Below, one piece after another: positions 15,634 to 24,482 of a stretch of DNA of 64,000 bases (the stretch's first letter is position 1; the number at the start of each line of letters is the position of its first letter). The notes beneath the pieces were generated by a model. That model saw only the letters and a list, made by a program, of their open reading frames with translations. It made no database searches and was not told where the DNA came from. The stretch covers positions 77,374-141,373 of the forward strand of contig JAFVRR010000002.1 of the NCBI GenBank assembly GCA_017504165.1, in the 5' to 3' direction. This stretch comes from Clostridia bacterium (lineage in GTDB: Bacteria > Bacillota > Clostridia > Christensenellales > Borkfalkiaceae). The position numbers were made by a program, and so were the translations under genes.

Positions 15634-15665
15634 AAAACCACCTTTCTAGGTGGTTTTAATTTTTG
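15634..15665 (+). terminator. intrinsic terminator of the ABC transporter operon
   Basis: A 10-bp perfect stem AAAACCACCT (15634-15643) pairs with 15648-15657 around a TTCT loop and is followed by TAATTTTT. Confidence 0.85.
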
Positions 15666-15697
15666 GCGTTTTGAATAATTAATAGAAAAAGTGATTT

Positions 15698-15781
15698 TAT
15701 GCATAAAATTATGCATTAAATTTATATTATGCAAAAATCAATAAAAATATTTTAAAAATATTCAAAATATATGAATAAAAC
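15698..15781 (+). promoter_or_regulatory. ARG-box-like operators upstream of argG
   Basis: TTATGCATAAAATTATGCAT (15698-15717) is a tandem TGCAT palindrome. A second block near 15751-15781 has AATATTCA and ATGAATAAAAC. The same motifs lie before the ABC transporter at 12759-12821, and the second block runs up to the -35 of the argG promoter. ArgR repression by arginine is the likely meaning (inference). Confidence 0.65.
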
Positions 15782-15783
15782 AG

Positions 15784-15812
15784 TTGCAATAAAAATTTAA
15801 AAGTGCTATTAT
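15784..15812 (+). promoter_or_regulatory. promoter of argGHF
   Basis: TTGCAA (15784-15789), a 17-base spacer and TATTAT (15807-15812). The surroundings (ACAGTTG.CAATAAAAA) closely match the transporter promoter at 12861. Confidence 0.8.
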
Positions 15813-15852
15813 AAATATGCAATAAAAAATAATAAATATTTTAGGTGATATT

Positions 15853-17079
15853 ATGGATAAAAAAGAAATTAAAAAAGTTGTACTTGCTTACTCTGGCGGA
15901 TTAGATACTTCTATCATAATCCCATGGCTTAAAGAAAATTACAATAACTGTGAAGTTATTGCCGTTTCCGGTAACGTTGGTCAAGCCGACGAACTTGAAG
16001 GCTTAGAAGAAAAGGCTTTAAAGACGGGCGCTTCTAAACTTTATATTGAAGACTTAACTGACGAGTTTGTTGACGATTATATTATTCCTACCGTTAAAGC
16101 GGGCGCTTTATACGAAGAATATATGCTCGGCACGTCGTTTGCTCGTCCAATTATCGCAAAGAGAATTGTTGAAATTGCTAAAAAAGAAAATGCCGACGCT
16201 ATTTGTCACGGTTGTACAGGTAAAGGTAACGACCAAGTTCGTTTTGAACTTGCAGTTAAAGCGCTTGCGCCTGATATGCAAATTATCGCTCCTTGGCGTG
16301 AATGGACTATTAAGAGCCGTGAAGAAGAAATCGACTATGCTGAAGCGCACGACGTTCCACTTAAAATCAATAGGGAAACAAACTACAGTAAAGATAAAAA
16401 CCTTTGGCATTTATCACACGAAGGCTTGGACCTTGAAGACGCAGGCAACGAACCTTTATACGAAAAAGAAGGTTTCCTTGAAATGAGCGTTTCTCCACTT
16501 CAAGCGCCTGATAAACCAACTTATATTACTTTAGATTTTGAAAAGGGTATTCCTACAAAACTCAACGACGTTAAAATGAGCGCTAAAGACATTATTTTAG
16601 AACTCAACAAACTCGGTGGTGCTAACGGTATCGGTCTTCTTGATATCGTAGAAAACCGTCTTGTTGGTATGAAATGCCGTGGCGTTTACGAAACTCCGGG
16701 TGGTGCTATACTTTACTTTGCTCATAACTACCTTGAAACTCTTTGCTTAGACAAGATGACAATGCACAAAAAACAAGAACTTGCAATCACTTTTGCAGAC
16801 CTTGTATATAACGGTCAATGGTTTACTCCACTTCGTGAAGCGTTATCCGCTTTCGTTGATAAAACTCAAGAAAACGTTACTGGTAAAGTTAAACTTAAAC
16901 TTTACAAAGGCAACATCATTAAAGCGGGCGCATGGAGTGATTATTCACTTTATTCTGAAGAAATTGCAACGTTTGGCGAAGATAACGTTTACAATCAAGC
17001 AGATGCAACGGGCTTTATTAACTTATTCGGTTTACCATTAAAAGTTCAAGCCGAAGTATTACAAAAACTTAAAAAATAA
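15853..17079 (+). CDS. argG: argininosuccinate synthase
   Basis: A 408-residue enzyme that joins citrulline and aspartate with ATP in arginine synthesis. The ATP pyrophosphatase P-loop AYSGGLDTS lies at 12-20, [15 protein letters not shown] at about 117-131 and the [16 protein letters not shown] substrate region at about 177-192. Length is normal. AGGTGA lies five bases before the ATG. It is the first gene of argGHF, 9 bases before argH, with ARG-box-like sites upstream. Codon use matches a well-expressed native gene. Confidence 0.98.
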   Translation: MDKKEIKKVVLAYSGGLDTSIIIPWLKENYNNCEVIAVSGNVGQADELEGLEEKALKTGASKLYIEDLTDEFVDDYIIPTVKAGALYEEYMLGTSFARPIIAKRIVEIAKKENADAICHGCTGKGNDQVRFELAVKALAPDMQIIAPWREWTIKSREEEIDYAEAHDVPLKINRETNYSKDKNLWHLSHEGLDLEDAGNEPLYEKEGFLEMSVSPLQAPDKPTYITLDFEKGIPTKLNDVKMSAKDIILELNKLGGANGIGLLDIVENRLVGMKCRGVYETPGGAILYFAHNYLETLCLDKMTMHKKQELAITFADLVYNGQWFTPLREALSAFVDKTQENVTGKVKLKLYKGNIIKAGAWSDYSLYSEEIATFGEDNVYNQADATGFINLFGLPLKVQAEVLQKLKK

Positions 17080-17088
17080 GGATTATTT

Positions 17089-18468
17089 ATGGCTAAAATG
17101 TGGGCGGGAAGAACAAGCGGTGAAACTAGTAAGATAGCCGATGATTTCAATTCTTCCATTTCATTTGATAAAAAGATGTTCAAACAAGACGTGTGTGGCT
17201 CTATTGCCCACGCGTCTATGCTTGCTTATAAGGGGATTATTACTAAAAGTGAAGGCGAACTTATAATCGACGGCTTAACTCAAATTTTATCCGATATAGA
17301 AAGCGGGGATTTAGTTATTTCTAACGATGCCGAAGATATACATATGTTCATAGAAAGCGTGCTTACCGAAAGGATAGGTGACGTTGGTAAAAAACTTCAC
17401 ACGGCAAGGAGCAGAAACGACCAAGTTGCGTTAGACCTTAGGCTTTATATGCGTGAACAGTCTAATTTGGTCGTTGAAAAACTTAAAACTTTAATCGAAG
17501 TTATTATAGAAAAAGCGGAAGAAAATCAAGACGCGATTATGCCTGGCTATACCCATTTGCAACGCGCTCAACCTATAACTTTTGCCCATCACCTTTTGGC
17601 TTACGCTATGATGTTTATTCGCGACGTTTCTAGGGTTAACGATGCGGTTTTAAGAATGAATTATTCTCCGCTTGGCTCGTGCGCAATGTCGGGTACGACT
17701 TATCCTACCGACCGTGATTTCGTCGCTAAAAAATTGGGGTTTGACGGTGTTACTATGAACTCTATCGACGGCGTGTCGGACAGGGATTATTGCATTGAAT
17801 TATTATCTAGTTTTTCTACTATTATGATGCACTTATCAAGGTTTAGCGAAGAGATTATTTTATGGCAAAGTTGGGAGTTTAAGTTCATTGAACTTGACGA
17901 CGCTTTTTCAACGGGTTCGTCTATTATGCCACAAAAGAAAAACCCTGATATGGCTGAACTTGTCAGAGGTAAAACGGGTAGGGTTTACGGCGATTTAATG
18001 GCTATTTTAACTACGTTAAAGGGCATTCCGCTTGCGTATAATAAAGATATGCAAGAAGATAAAGAATGTATTTTCGACGGCGTTGAAACGGTTATTAAAT
18101 GTTTAGACGTTTTCGCGCCTATGATTAAAACCTTAAAGCCTTTAAAAGAGAATATGTATAAGGCTTGCGCTAAGGGTTTTATCAATGCTACCGACCTTGC
18201 GGATTATCTTGCTAAAAAGGGTATGCCGTTTAGGTCCGCTTATAAAATTGTTGGCACTATTGTTGCCGATTGCATTAAAAAAGGCGTTACTTTAGACGAG
18301 TATTCGTTAGAAGATTATAAAACTTATTCGGACGTATTTGAAAGCGACTTATACCAAGAAATTTCAATGGAAACGTGTATTAAAAAACGTATTTCTAAGG
18401 GGTCTACTGGGTATGAGTCGGTTAAAGAACAATTAAATTACGTAAAAGATTTTTTAAAACAAAACTAA
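17089..18468 (+). CDS. argH: argininosuccinate lyase
   Basis: A 459-residue fumarase/aspartase superfamily enzyme that splits argininosuccinate into arginine and fumarate. The superfamily signature GSSIMPQKKNPD is present (about 280-291), with HTARSRNDQVALDLRL near residue 104 and the catalytic-region motif GYTHLQRAQPITFAHH at about 152-167. It lies 9 bases after argG with AAGGA in the gap. Confidence 0.98.
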   Translation: MAKMWAGRTSGETSKIADDFNSSISFDKKMFKQDVCGSIAHASMLAYKGIITKSEGELIIDGLTQILSDIESGDLVISNDAEDIHMFIESVLTERIGDVGKKLHTARSRNDQVALDLRLYMREQSNLVVEKLKTLIEVIIEKAEENQDAIMPGYTHLQRAQPITFAHHLLAYAMMFIRDVSRVNDAVLRMNYSPLGSCAMSGTTYPTDRDFVAKKLGFDGVTMNSIDGVSDRDYCIELLSSFSTIMMHLSRFSEEIILWQSWEFKFIELDDAFSTGSSIMPQKKNPDMAELVRGKTGRVYGDLMAILTTLKGIPLAYNKDMQEDKECIFDGVETVIKCLDVFAPMIKTLKPLKENMYKACAKGFINATDLADYLAKKGMPFRSAYKIVGTIVADCIKKGVTLDEYSLEDYKTYSDVFESDLYQEISMETCIKKRISKGSTGYESVKEQLNYVKDFLKQN

Positions 18469-18491
18469 TAAGATTTTAAAGGAGAATAGCA

Positions 18492-19478
18492 ATGGGTTTT
18501 TTAAAGGGTAGAGATTTTTTAAAACTTTTAGATTTTACGCCAGCCGAAATTGAAAAACTTATAGATACCGCAATAGATTATAAACAAAAAAAGAAAAACG
18601 GCGTTTTTCACGACGATTATAAGGGTAAAAATATTGCGCTTATTTTTGAAAAAACGAGCACGCGTACCCGTTGTAGTTTTGAAGTTGCCGCGCACGACCT
18701 TGGTATGCACGTAACTTATCTTGACCCTACGGGCTCTCAAATAGGCAAAAAGGAAAGTATTGCCGATACTGCAAGGGTGCTTTCTAGTATTTACGACGGT
18801 ATTGAATACCGTGGCTACGGTCAAGAAATCGTTGAGGAACTTGCAAAGTATTCTAAAGTACCCGTTTGGAACGGTCTTACTAACGAATTTCATCCAACGC
18901 AAATCCTTGCCGACTTTATGACAATTAAAGAACAATTCGGCTCGTTAAAGGGTATAAAACTAGTTTATATGGGCGATGCAAGATATAATATGGGTAATTC
19001 TTTAATGGTTGGATGCGCGAAAATGGGTATGGAATTTGTTGCGTGCGCGCCTGAAAAATATTTCCCTAATAAAGAACTTATTAAAACTTGCGAAGAAATT
19101 GCTAAAACAACGGGTGCAAAATTATCATTTAACACAAGCGTTGACGAGGCGGTTAAAGGCGCAAACGTTATATATACCGACGTTTGGGTGTCAATGGGTG
19201 AGCCCGATAGCGTTTGGGAAGAGAGAATTAAAGAATTATCTCCTTACCGCGTAACGACTAGCGTTATGAACAAGGCGGATAAAAACGCTGTGTTTATGCA
19301 CTGCTTACCTGCATTCCACGACTTAAAAACGGTTATTGGAAAAGAAATGGGCAAAAAATTCGGCATAACCGAAATGGAAGTTACTGACGAAGTGTTTGAA
19401 AGCGAGCGCTCGATAGTATTTGAAGAGGCCGAAAATAGAATGCACACTATTAAAGCGGTTATGGCGTCAACTTTATAA
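18492..19478 (+). CDS. argF: ornithine carbamoyltransferase
   Basis: A 328-residue transcarbamoylase that makes citrulline from ornithine and carbamoyl phosphate. The carbamoyl phosphate motif STRTR is at 56-60, HPTQ at about 136-139 ([11 protein letters not shown]) and HCLPAFHD near residue 270. Length and motifs place it with ArgF/ArcB; its position after argG and argH argues for the biosynthetic role. AGGAG lies before the ATG. The operon ends at a strong terminator. Confidence 0.96.
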   Translation: MGFLKGRDFLKLLDFTPAEIEKLIDTAIDYKQKKKNGVFHDDYKGKNIALIFEKTSTRTRCSFEVAAHDLGMHVTYLDPTGSQIGKKESIADTARVLSSIYDGIEYRGYGQEIVEELAKYSKVPVWNGLTNEFHPTQILADFMTIKEQFGSLKGIKLVYMGDARYNMGNSLMVGCAKMGMEFVACAPEKYFPNKELIKTCEEIAKTTGAKLSFNTSVDEAVKGANVIYTDVWVSMGEPDSVWEERIKELSPYRVTTSVMNKADKNAVFMHCLPAFHDLKTVIGKEMGKKFGITEMEVTDEVFESERSIVFEEAENRMHTIKAVMASTL

Positions 19479-19488
19479 TAAAAATTTT

Positions 19489-19522
19489 AAAAGTTCCGTA
19501 AATTTTACGGAACTTTTTTTAA
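19489..19522 (+). terminator. intrinsic terminator of argGHF
   Basis: A long stem AAAAGTTCCGTAA (19489-19501) pairs with 19505-19517 around a short loop and is followed by TTTTTAAAA. Confidence 0.9.
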
Positions 19523-19558
19523 AATATTTTATAAATATTTTCAAAAAGGTCTTTTCAA

Positions 19559-19587
19559 TTGACTTTTTTAGTGATACAATGTATATA
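19559..19587 (+). promoter_or_regulatory. promoter of the ROK gene
   Basis: TTGACT (19559-19564), 17 bases and TATATA (19582-19587). The leader carries AAGGAG (19607-19612) seven bases before the ATG. Confidence 0.7.
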
Positions 19588-19619
19588 ATGAAAATATTTG
19601 GGCAATAAGGAGATATACT

Positions 19620-20981
19620 ATGAAATACGTGCCAATTTATGATAAAAACTATTATCCGATGATCGTTAAACTTAACGAGTTTAAAGAAGAAGTTAAAAAT
19701 TCTGAAAACAAACCGTTTAAGATTTGCGTAGAGAGAAATAAAGGCTATAACTTTATTTACGAACTTGATATTTTTGCAAACGAAGATAAGCGCGAAGAAA
19801 ACTACGCTATCGTTGAAAGACTTATAAAAACTATTTTATGGGTAGCGGGCGGTTACAAAATTTACCTTTTAGGCGACGATTATTTATACGAAAGAATTAA
19901 AGCCGACTATACGCTAAGTGGGGCTAGGGCGTTTGACGTTAAGTTTATGTCGGGCGTTTACGAAACAGATTTTGTAGTTGTTAAAGCGGATGAAAAGTCT
20001 TTCCCTGAAAGAAAGAGTTGCTCACTTAAAGTTGGCGGTCATTTAGACGGTTGTCGTATCGGTTTCGACGCGGGCGGGTCTGATAGAAAGGTTTCTGCCG
20101 TTATCGACGGTAAGGTCGTTTATAGCGAAGAAGTCGTATGGTTTCCTAAAATTAATTCCGACTGGCATTATCAATACGACGGTATTATGGAATCTATGAA
20201 AACTGCTGCAAGCAAAATGCCAAGGGTTGACGCTATCGGCGTTTCTTCAGCGGGCGTTTACGTTGACAATAAAATTATGGTTGCGTCACTTTTCTTAAAA
20301 GTTCCTGAAGACGATTTTGAAAAACACGTAAAGACTATGTATATGGATATCGCTAAAGAAATCGGCGCTCCTATCGAAGTTGCTAACGACGGTGACGTTA
20401 CCGCGCTTGCAGGCGCTATGGACCTTAAAGACAATAGCGTTTTAGGTATCGCAATGGGTACTAGTGAAGCGGTTGGTTATATCAACGGCGAAGGTTGCTT
20501 AGAAGGTTGGCTCAACGAACTTGCCTTTGCGCCTGTTGACTTTAATAAAGACGCAATGGTTGACGAGTGGTCGGGCGACTACGGTTGTGGCGTTAAATAC
20601 TTCTCTCAAGATAGCGTTATTAAACTTGCAGAAAACGCAGGCTTTAAGTTTGAAGAAGGTTTATCTCCTGCCGAAAAGTTAAAAGTTATTCAAAAACTTA
20701 TGGCGGAAGGGGACGAAATGGCTAAAAATATTTACGATTGTATCGGTATTTATCTTGGCTATACAATCGCTTATTATAGTGAGTTTTACGGCATTAAACA
20801 CGCGCTTTTACTTGGTAGAGTAACTTCTGGTAAGGGTGGCGACATTATTTTAAACCGCGCTATTGAAGTTATTAAAAACGAATTCCCTAAGTATTCTAAC
20901 ATTAAACTTCAAATGCCGGACGAATCTAATAAACGCGTTGGTCAATCAATTGCCGCAGCATCACTTCCTGAAATAAAGTAA
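19620..20981 (+). CDS. ROK-family protein with N-terminal extension (sugar kinase-like)
   Basis: A 453-residue protein. The last ~310 residues form an ASKHA/ROK fold: the phosphate-1 motif RIGFDAGGSDRKVSAVIDGKVV (146-167), VDAIGVSSAGVYVD, NDGDVTALAGAMDL (about 255-268) and GIAMGTSEAVGYI. The first ~140 residues are not ROK-like and are unassigned. No helix-turn-helix is evident, so it is more likely an enzyme than a repressor. The classical ROK zinc cluster CxCGxxGC is missing, so activity as a standard glucokinase is uncertain. It stands alone between a promoter and repeat copy 3, upstream of a glycoside phosphorylase gene. Confidence 0.75.
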   Translation: MKYVPIYDKNYYPMIVKLNEFKEEVKNSENKPFKICVERNKGYNFIYELDIFANEDKREENYAIVERLIKTILWVAGGYKIYLLGDDYLYERIKADYTLSGARAFDVKFMSGVYETDFVVVKADEKSFPERKSCSLKVGGHLDGCRIGFDAGGSDRKVSAVIDGKVVYSEEVVWFPKINSDWHYQYDGIMESMKTAASKMPRVDAIGVSSAGVYVDNKIMVASLFLKVPEDDFEKHVKTMYMDIAKEIGAPIEVANDGDVTALAGAMDLKDNSVLGIAMGTSEAVGYINGEGCLEGWLNELAFAPVDFNKDAMVDEWSGDYGCGVKYFSQDSVIKLAENAGFKFEEGLSPAEKLKVIQKLMAEGDEMAKNIYDCIGIYLGYTIAYYSEFYGIKHALLLGRVTSGKGGDIILNRAIEVIKNEFPKYSNIKLQMPDESNKRVGQSIAAASLPEIK

Positions 20982-21140
20982 TGGTCTATTACACAAAGTT
21001 TATTTATATCAAAAACTCTCTACTACTTCGTAATACAAGCCTTAACCCCTTGACAATACGGCAAGTATTGCCTTCGGGGGTAAGTCTCGCCTTACTTGCA
21101 TTATAAAGTTTTTGATTTATCAAACACTTTGCTCTATACT
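20982..21140. repeat. structured intergenic element, copy 3 of 3
   Basis: It begins right after the ROK stop (TAA then TGGTCTATTACAC). Outer arms CTAT..CACAAAG and CTTTGCTCTAT pair, as do TTTATATCAAAAACT and AGTTTTTGATTTA. The core TACTTCGTAATA, CCTTAACCCCTTGACAATACGG, a GTATTG strand, CTTCGGGGGTAAGTC and ACTTGCATTA is close to copy 2. It abuts the terminator at 21143. The rest of the gap before 21287 holds no other gene. Confidence 0.72.
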
Positions 21141-21142
21141 TA

Positions 21143-21176
21143 AAAACTCGGTTTAAATAAGCCGAGTTTTTGTTTA
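21143..21176 (+). terminator. intrinsic terminator after the ROK gene and repeat copy 3
   Basis: A 12-bp stem with one G-T pair (21143-21154 with 21159-21170, AAAACTCGG core) and an AAAT loop is followed by TGTTT. It shows that repeat copy 3 would be the transcribed 3' UTR of the ROK gene. Confidence 0.85.
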
Positions 21177-21286
21177 AGTTATATTAATAAAATATCAATT
21201 TTATCCATTTATAATCAAATATATTTATTGTAAAAATTTATATTGTAAATTACAATTACGGTATATAAAACTTGGGGGTAAAAACC

Positions 21287-23755
21287 ATGGCTAAATTATA
21301 TAATAATATAAAAAAAGATTGCGCTTTCGGTCATTACGACGAGAGCGTTAAAGCGGGCTATACTGTTACCGATGCAAAGGGGTTAAAAGCGCCCTGGTAC
21401 TATATTTATCAAAATAGAAAAGTTTTACTTTACCTTGACCAAAACGGGCCTGTAAAACTTCAATACGAGCCACCTTCGGGCATATTAATCTTTAAACGCG
21501 AACTTGGCGAAACGCAAAGTAAATGGCAAGTTTGGGTTCAGTCTAAAGATATAAACGAAGGCGTACCCGTTAGCAATTTTAACTCGCCTAATCTTCGCTA
21601 CGATTTGCCTAAGCCGAAGTATACTATTAATTGGGAGCCGACTAGGGCAGTTTATACTAGCGAATACAAAACCGCTAAAATAATTACGGAAATTTTCGTG
21701 CCTAGCGATAAGGCGACGGTTAGTATGAAAACAACCGTTGTTAATACTAGCGATAAAGAAATGGATATTACCGTTACCCCTTCAGTTTTTCCGTACGTAA
21801 ACGTACCGCAAATGGTCGCTTGGGATTTACCCGAATGGTATTTATCTACGAAAATAAAAAGCAACGGCAAAGCCTTAACTTTTGCGGGGCAAATGCTTGA
21901 CCCACTTCAAATAAAAGAAGGCAATCGCGCCGTTTCATATAACTTAGACTACGACGAAACCGCCTTTTTAGAACTTGATATGGCGGGTTTTGTCGGCAAC
22001 GGCAGTTTCTTTTCGCCGACTTCAGTTATTGAAAATACGCCGTATACCCACGCCCACAAAGATGCGGTAGATAAAGTTTCTTTCGGCGGTGTTCCTACCG
22101 TTTGGACTACTAGGTATAAGGCGAATTTAAAGCCTGGCGAAAGTAAAACTTATACCCAGGTTATAACCGTTCACGAAGACTACTTGTTTAACGATAGCGA
22201 AAACGCCTTTGAACAAGTGTATTTCGATGAAAAGGGTTATGAAGAAAGAATAAAATCAACTGAAAAATTCTACGAAGAGTTATTCACTAAAAGGACTATA
22301 AAAACTTCTAATAAGTTGTACGATAACTTTATCAATAACTTTGCGCCACTTCAAATGTATTGGGTTTGCTCGCTTGATAGGGGTTGGCCGTCGTCTATGC
22401 GCGGTATAAGGGATTGCTCGCAAGACTTTATGGGTATGCTCCCATTAGACCCGACGTGGACTAAAAAGGCAATAATAGAAATGTTTGAGCATCAAAGGAC
22501 GGACGGTTGGATGCCAAGGCAAATTTCTACAATTTCTAGAACTGCTCCGCACGATATGCGTTATTATTGCGACGGTGGTGCATTTTTACTAGAACTTATC
22601 AACGAATATTTCACTTTTACAAGAGATTTCGACTTCTTAAACGAAAGGTGTTATTGGCTAGATAGTGATGAACAAAGCACGATACTAGAGCATATTGAAA
22701 GAACAATCGGCTATTATTTAGACCCTATAAATATTGGCGAACACGGTTTATGTAAAGTTTGGTACGGCGATTGGTGGGACCCAATGGATAAAATCGGTAT
22801 GGACGGTATTGGCGAGTCTGTGACTGTGACGGCGCAAAACGTTCTTAACTTAATCAATCTTGCCGATATGTTTAAGTATTTATGTAAAATTGGCAAACTT
22901 GATAAATCGCATTTTAATATTGCCGAAAATTACCTTGAAAAACGCGAAGGTTTTATAAAAGCAATGCGCGAGCACGCCTATAATAGTAAAGGCTTTTTCA
23001 ACGGTTACTTTAACGACAATAGAAAATGGATTTGCTCAGATAACGACCCTGACGGCGTAGAGAGAATGTATCTAGTTAGTAACGCGTGGGCGGTTATTAG
23101 CGGTTCTGCAACTAAAGAAATGGCGGATAGCGTTATAAACTACGTAGTAAACAACGACTACGACAAAATAAGGGGGCATTTTACAACTAGTAAAGGTTTC
23201 CCTACATACATTGATAAATGCGGTAGAAAGGGCAACGGTACGCAAGCAAGCGTAGCAACCTATAACCACGCGCAAAGTTTCTTTGTAAGGGCGTCTGCGG
23301 TGGCGGGATATCCAGATATTGCGTATAACGCAACTAAGCATATTCTTCCTATAGATAGCGAACTTTTACCCGTAGAAAAAACTTTTGCGCCACCTTACGC
23401 GATTGCCAATTGCTACGGTTCTAAATTGCGCGCGGGTTTCCAATTCTTATCGGGTACGGTAAGTTACGTTTTAAGAACGGTTTATAACTTCTTCTTCGGC
23501 GTTACCTACGAATACGACGGATTGTCAATAAGAAGTAGTATGCCGTCTGATTTTGGCGATGCGTTGGTAAGTTTTGAATATTTAGGCAAAAAATTTACCC
23601 TTAAATATTATAAGACTGAAGATAAAGAAAAAGCAGTTAAATTTAACGGTAAGGCTTGGACAAAAACTAAAAAGGTAAACGAAACGGGTAGAGAAGTTCC
23701 GTTTATTGAAGATGGCGATATGCAACTAGAAAATTTAATAGAAGTAGAATATTAA
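21287..23755 (+). CDS. GH94-like glycoside phosphorylase
   Basis: An 822-residue cytoplasmic protein of the cellobiose/chitobiose phosphorylase type (GH94; beta-sandwich, linker, then alpha/alpha barrel). Family-like parts are the RGIRDCSQDFMGML region (372-385, compare GFRDQLQD in known phosphorylases), HQRTDGWMPRQI and YGDWWDPMD (493-501), which corresponds to the GDWND segment carrying the catalytic acid. Such enzymes split beta-glucosides with phosphate to a sugar-1-phosphate. The ATG at 21287 is chosen over an upstream TTG (21272) because GGGGGT lies seven bases before it. There is no signal peptide. The substrate is not predictable; the divergent GDWWD motif suggests a non-cellobiose subgroup. 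Confidence 0.75.
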   Translation: MAKLYNNIKKDCAFGHYDESVKAGYTVTDAKGLKAPWYYIYQNRKVLLYLDQNGPVKLQYEPPSGILIFKRELGETQSKWQVWVQSKDINEGVPVSNFNSPNLRYDLPKPKYTINWEPTRAVYTSEYKTAKIITEIFVPSDKATVSMKTTVVNTSDKEMDITVTPSVFPYVNVPQMVAWDLPEWYLSTKIKSNGKALTFAGQMLDPLQIKEGNRAVSYNLDYDETAFLELDMAGFVGNGSFFSPTSVIENTPYTHAHKDAVDKVSFGGVPTVWTTRYKANLKPGESKTYTQVITVHEDYLFNDSENAFEQVYFDEKGYEERIKSTEKFYEELFTKRTIKTSNKLYDNFINNFAPLQMYWVCSLDRGWPSSMRGIRDCSQDFMGMLPLDPTWTKKAIIEMFEHQRTDGWMPRQISTISRTAPHDMRYYCDGGAFLLELINEYFTFTRDFDFLNERCYWLDSDEQSTILEHIERTIGYYLDPINIGEHGLCKVWYGDWWDPMDKIGMDGIGESVTVTAQNVLNLINLADMFKYLCKIGKLDKSHFNIAENYLEKREGFIKAMREHAYNSKGFFNGYFNDNRKWICSDNDPDGVERMYLVSNAWAVISGSATKEMADSVINYVVNNDYDKIRGHFTTSKGFPTYIDKCGRKGNGTQASVATYNHAQSFFVRASAVAGYPDIAYNATKHILPIDSELLPVEKTFAPPYAIANCYGSKLRAGFQFLSGTVSYVLRTVYNFFFGVTYEYDGLSIRSSMPSDFGDALVSFEYLGKKFTLKYYKTEDKEKAVKFNGKAWTKTKKVNETGREVPFIEDGDMQLENLIEVEY

Positions 23756-23762
23756 AATTAAA

Positions 23763-23793
23763 CCCCCAAAGCAAATGCTTTGGGGTAGTTTTT
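23763..23793. terminator. bidirectional terminator
   Basis: A 10-bp stem CCCCAAAGCA (23764-23773) pairs with 23776-23785 and is followed by TAGTTTTT. It separates the phosphorylase gene from the convergent phosphatase gene. Confidence 0.8.
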
Positions 23794-24430
23794 ATTTATT
23801 AAATTGGTCTAAAGAAGTTTTGGTTTTAATAAAATCGTCTTTACTAAATTCTTCTAAGGTAAATTTTCCGTTATTGTAAATAACGGACGTTACGGAGCAG
23901 TTAGTTGGTAACGGATGCTTTGTCGTTTCAATAGCCGATAGGTTTTTAAGTTTTGTGACAAAACTTTTAATACACGTTGCGTGTGAAAAAATTGCAATAG
24001 TTTTATTTTCATTCTTTTTAGCTAAATACAAAACCGTGTTATAAAATCTATTTTGCGTATCTACAAAACTTTCTCCGCCCGTACAACGCCCACCGTCTAT
24101 ACCGTGGCAAAAACTATGCCAATCTTCAGGGTAGGTTTTTGCTATTTCGGTAAAGGGCATAAATTCCCATTTACCCGCGTAAATTTCCCTTAACCCTCTA
24201 TCTAGGATAATCGGCAAATTTTTAATCTTAGCGGTAGGGGTTGCCGTTTGAATAGTCCTATCTAAATCGCTAGAATAAATAGCATCAATATGGATATCTT
24301 TTAAGTAGTTGGCAAGTGATTTTGCTTGATTTAAACCAATTTTAGTTAAATCCATATTGCCGTAGCCTAAAAATAAATCAAGTTCGTTGGCTTTAGAATA
24401 GCCGTGTCTTATAAATAATATTTTTACCAT
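23792..24430 (-). CDS. histidine phosphatase (phosphoglycerate mutase-like) family protein
   Basis: A 212-residue cytoplasmic protein with the phosphohistidine motif FIRHGYSKAN (6-15), an inner catalytic Glu in GLREIYAGKWE and the second active-site His in IFSHATCIKSF near residue 155. The family removes phosphate from sugars, nucleotides or vitamin precursors; the substrate is not determined. The open frame runs 56 codons further upstream into the hairpin element, but MVKILFIRHG at 24430 is the true start because the family begins at this beta-strand. The promoter leaves only six bases between the -10 box and the ATG, so the message is leaderless. Confidence 0.85.
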   Translation of the reverse strand: MVKILFIRHGYSKANELDLFLGYGNMDLTKIGLNQAKSLANYLKDIHIDAIYSSDLDRTIQTATPTAKIKNLPIILDRGLREIYAGKWEFMPFTEIAKTYPEDWHSFCHGIDGGRCTGGESFVDTQNRFYNTVLYLAKKNENKTIAIFSHATCIKSFVTKLKNLSAIETTKHPLPTNCSVTSVIYNNGKFTLEEFSKDDFIKTKTSLDQFNK

Positions 24431-24436
24431 AATTAA

Positions 24437-24465
24437 AGTATAACATAATAAAAACCTAATTGCAA
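24437..24465 (-). promoter_or_regulatory. promoter of the phosphatase gene, leaderless
   Basis: Read on the minus strand: TTGCAA (24465-24460), a 17-base spacer and TATACT (24442-24437), then six bases (TTAATT) and ATG. Transcription would start at or within a base of the A of ATG. Confidence 0.75.
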
Positions 24466-24482
24466 GCAATAAAAAACCACCT

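Noticed and set aside
16067..16486. Long alternative frames inside argG and other conserved genes
   Set aside because: They lie within conserved enzymes, have no SD and no family resemblance; they are by-products of codon bias.
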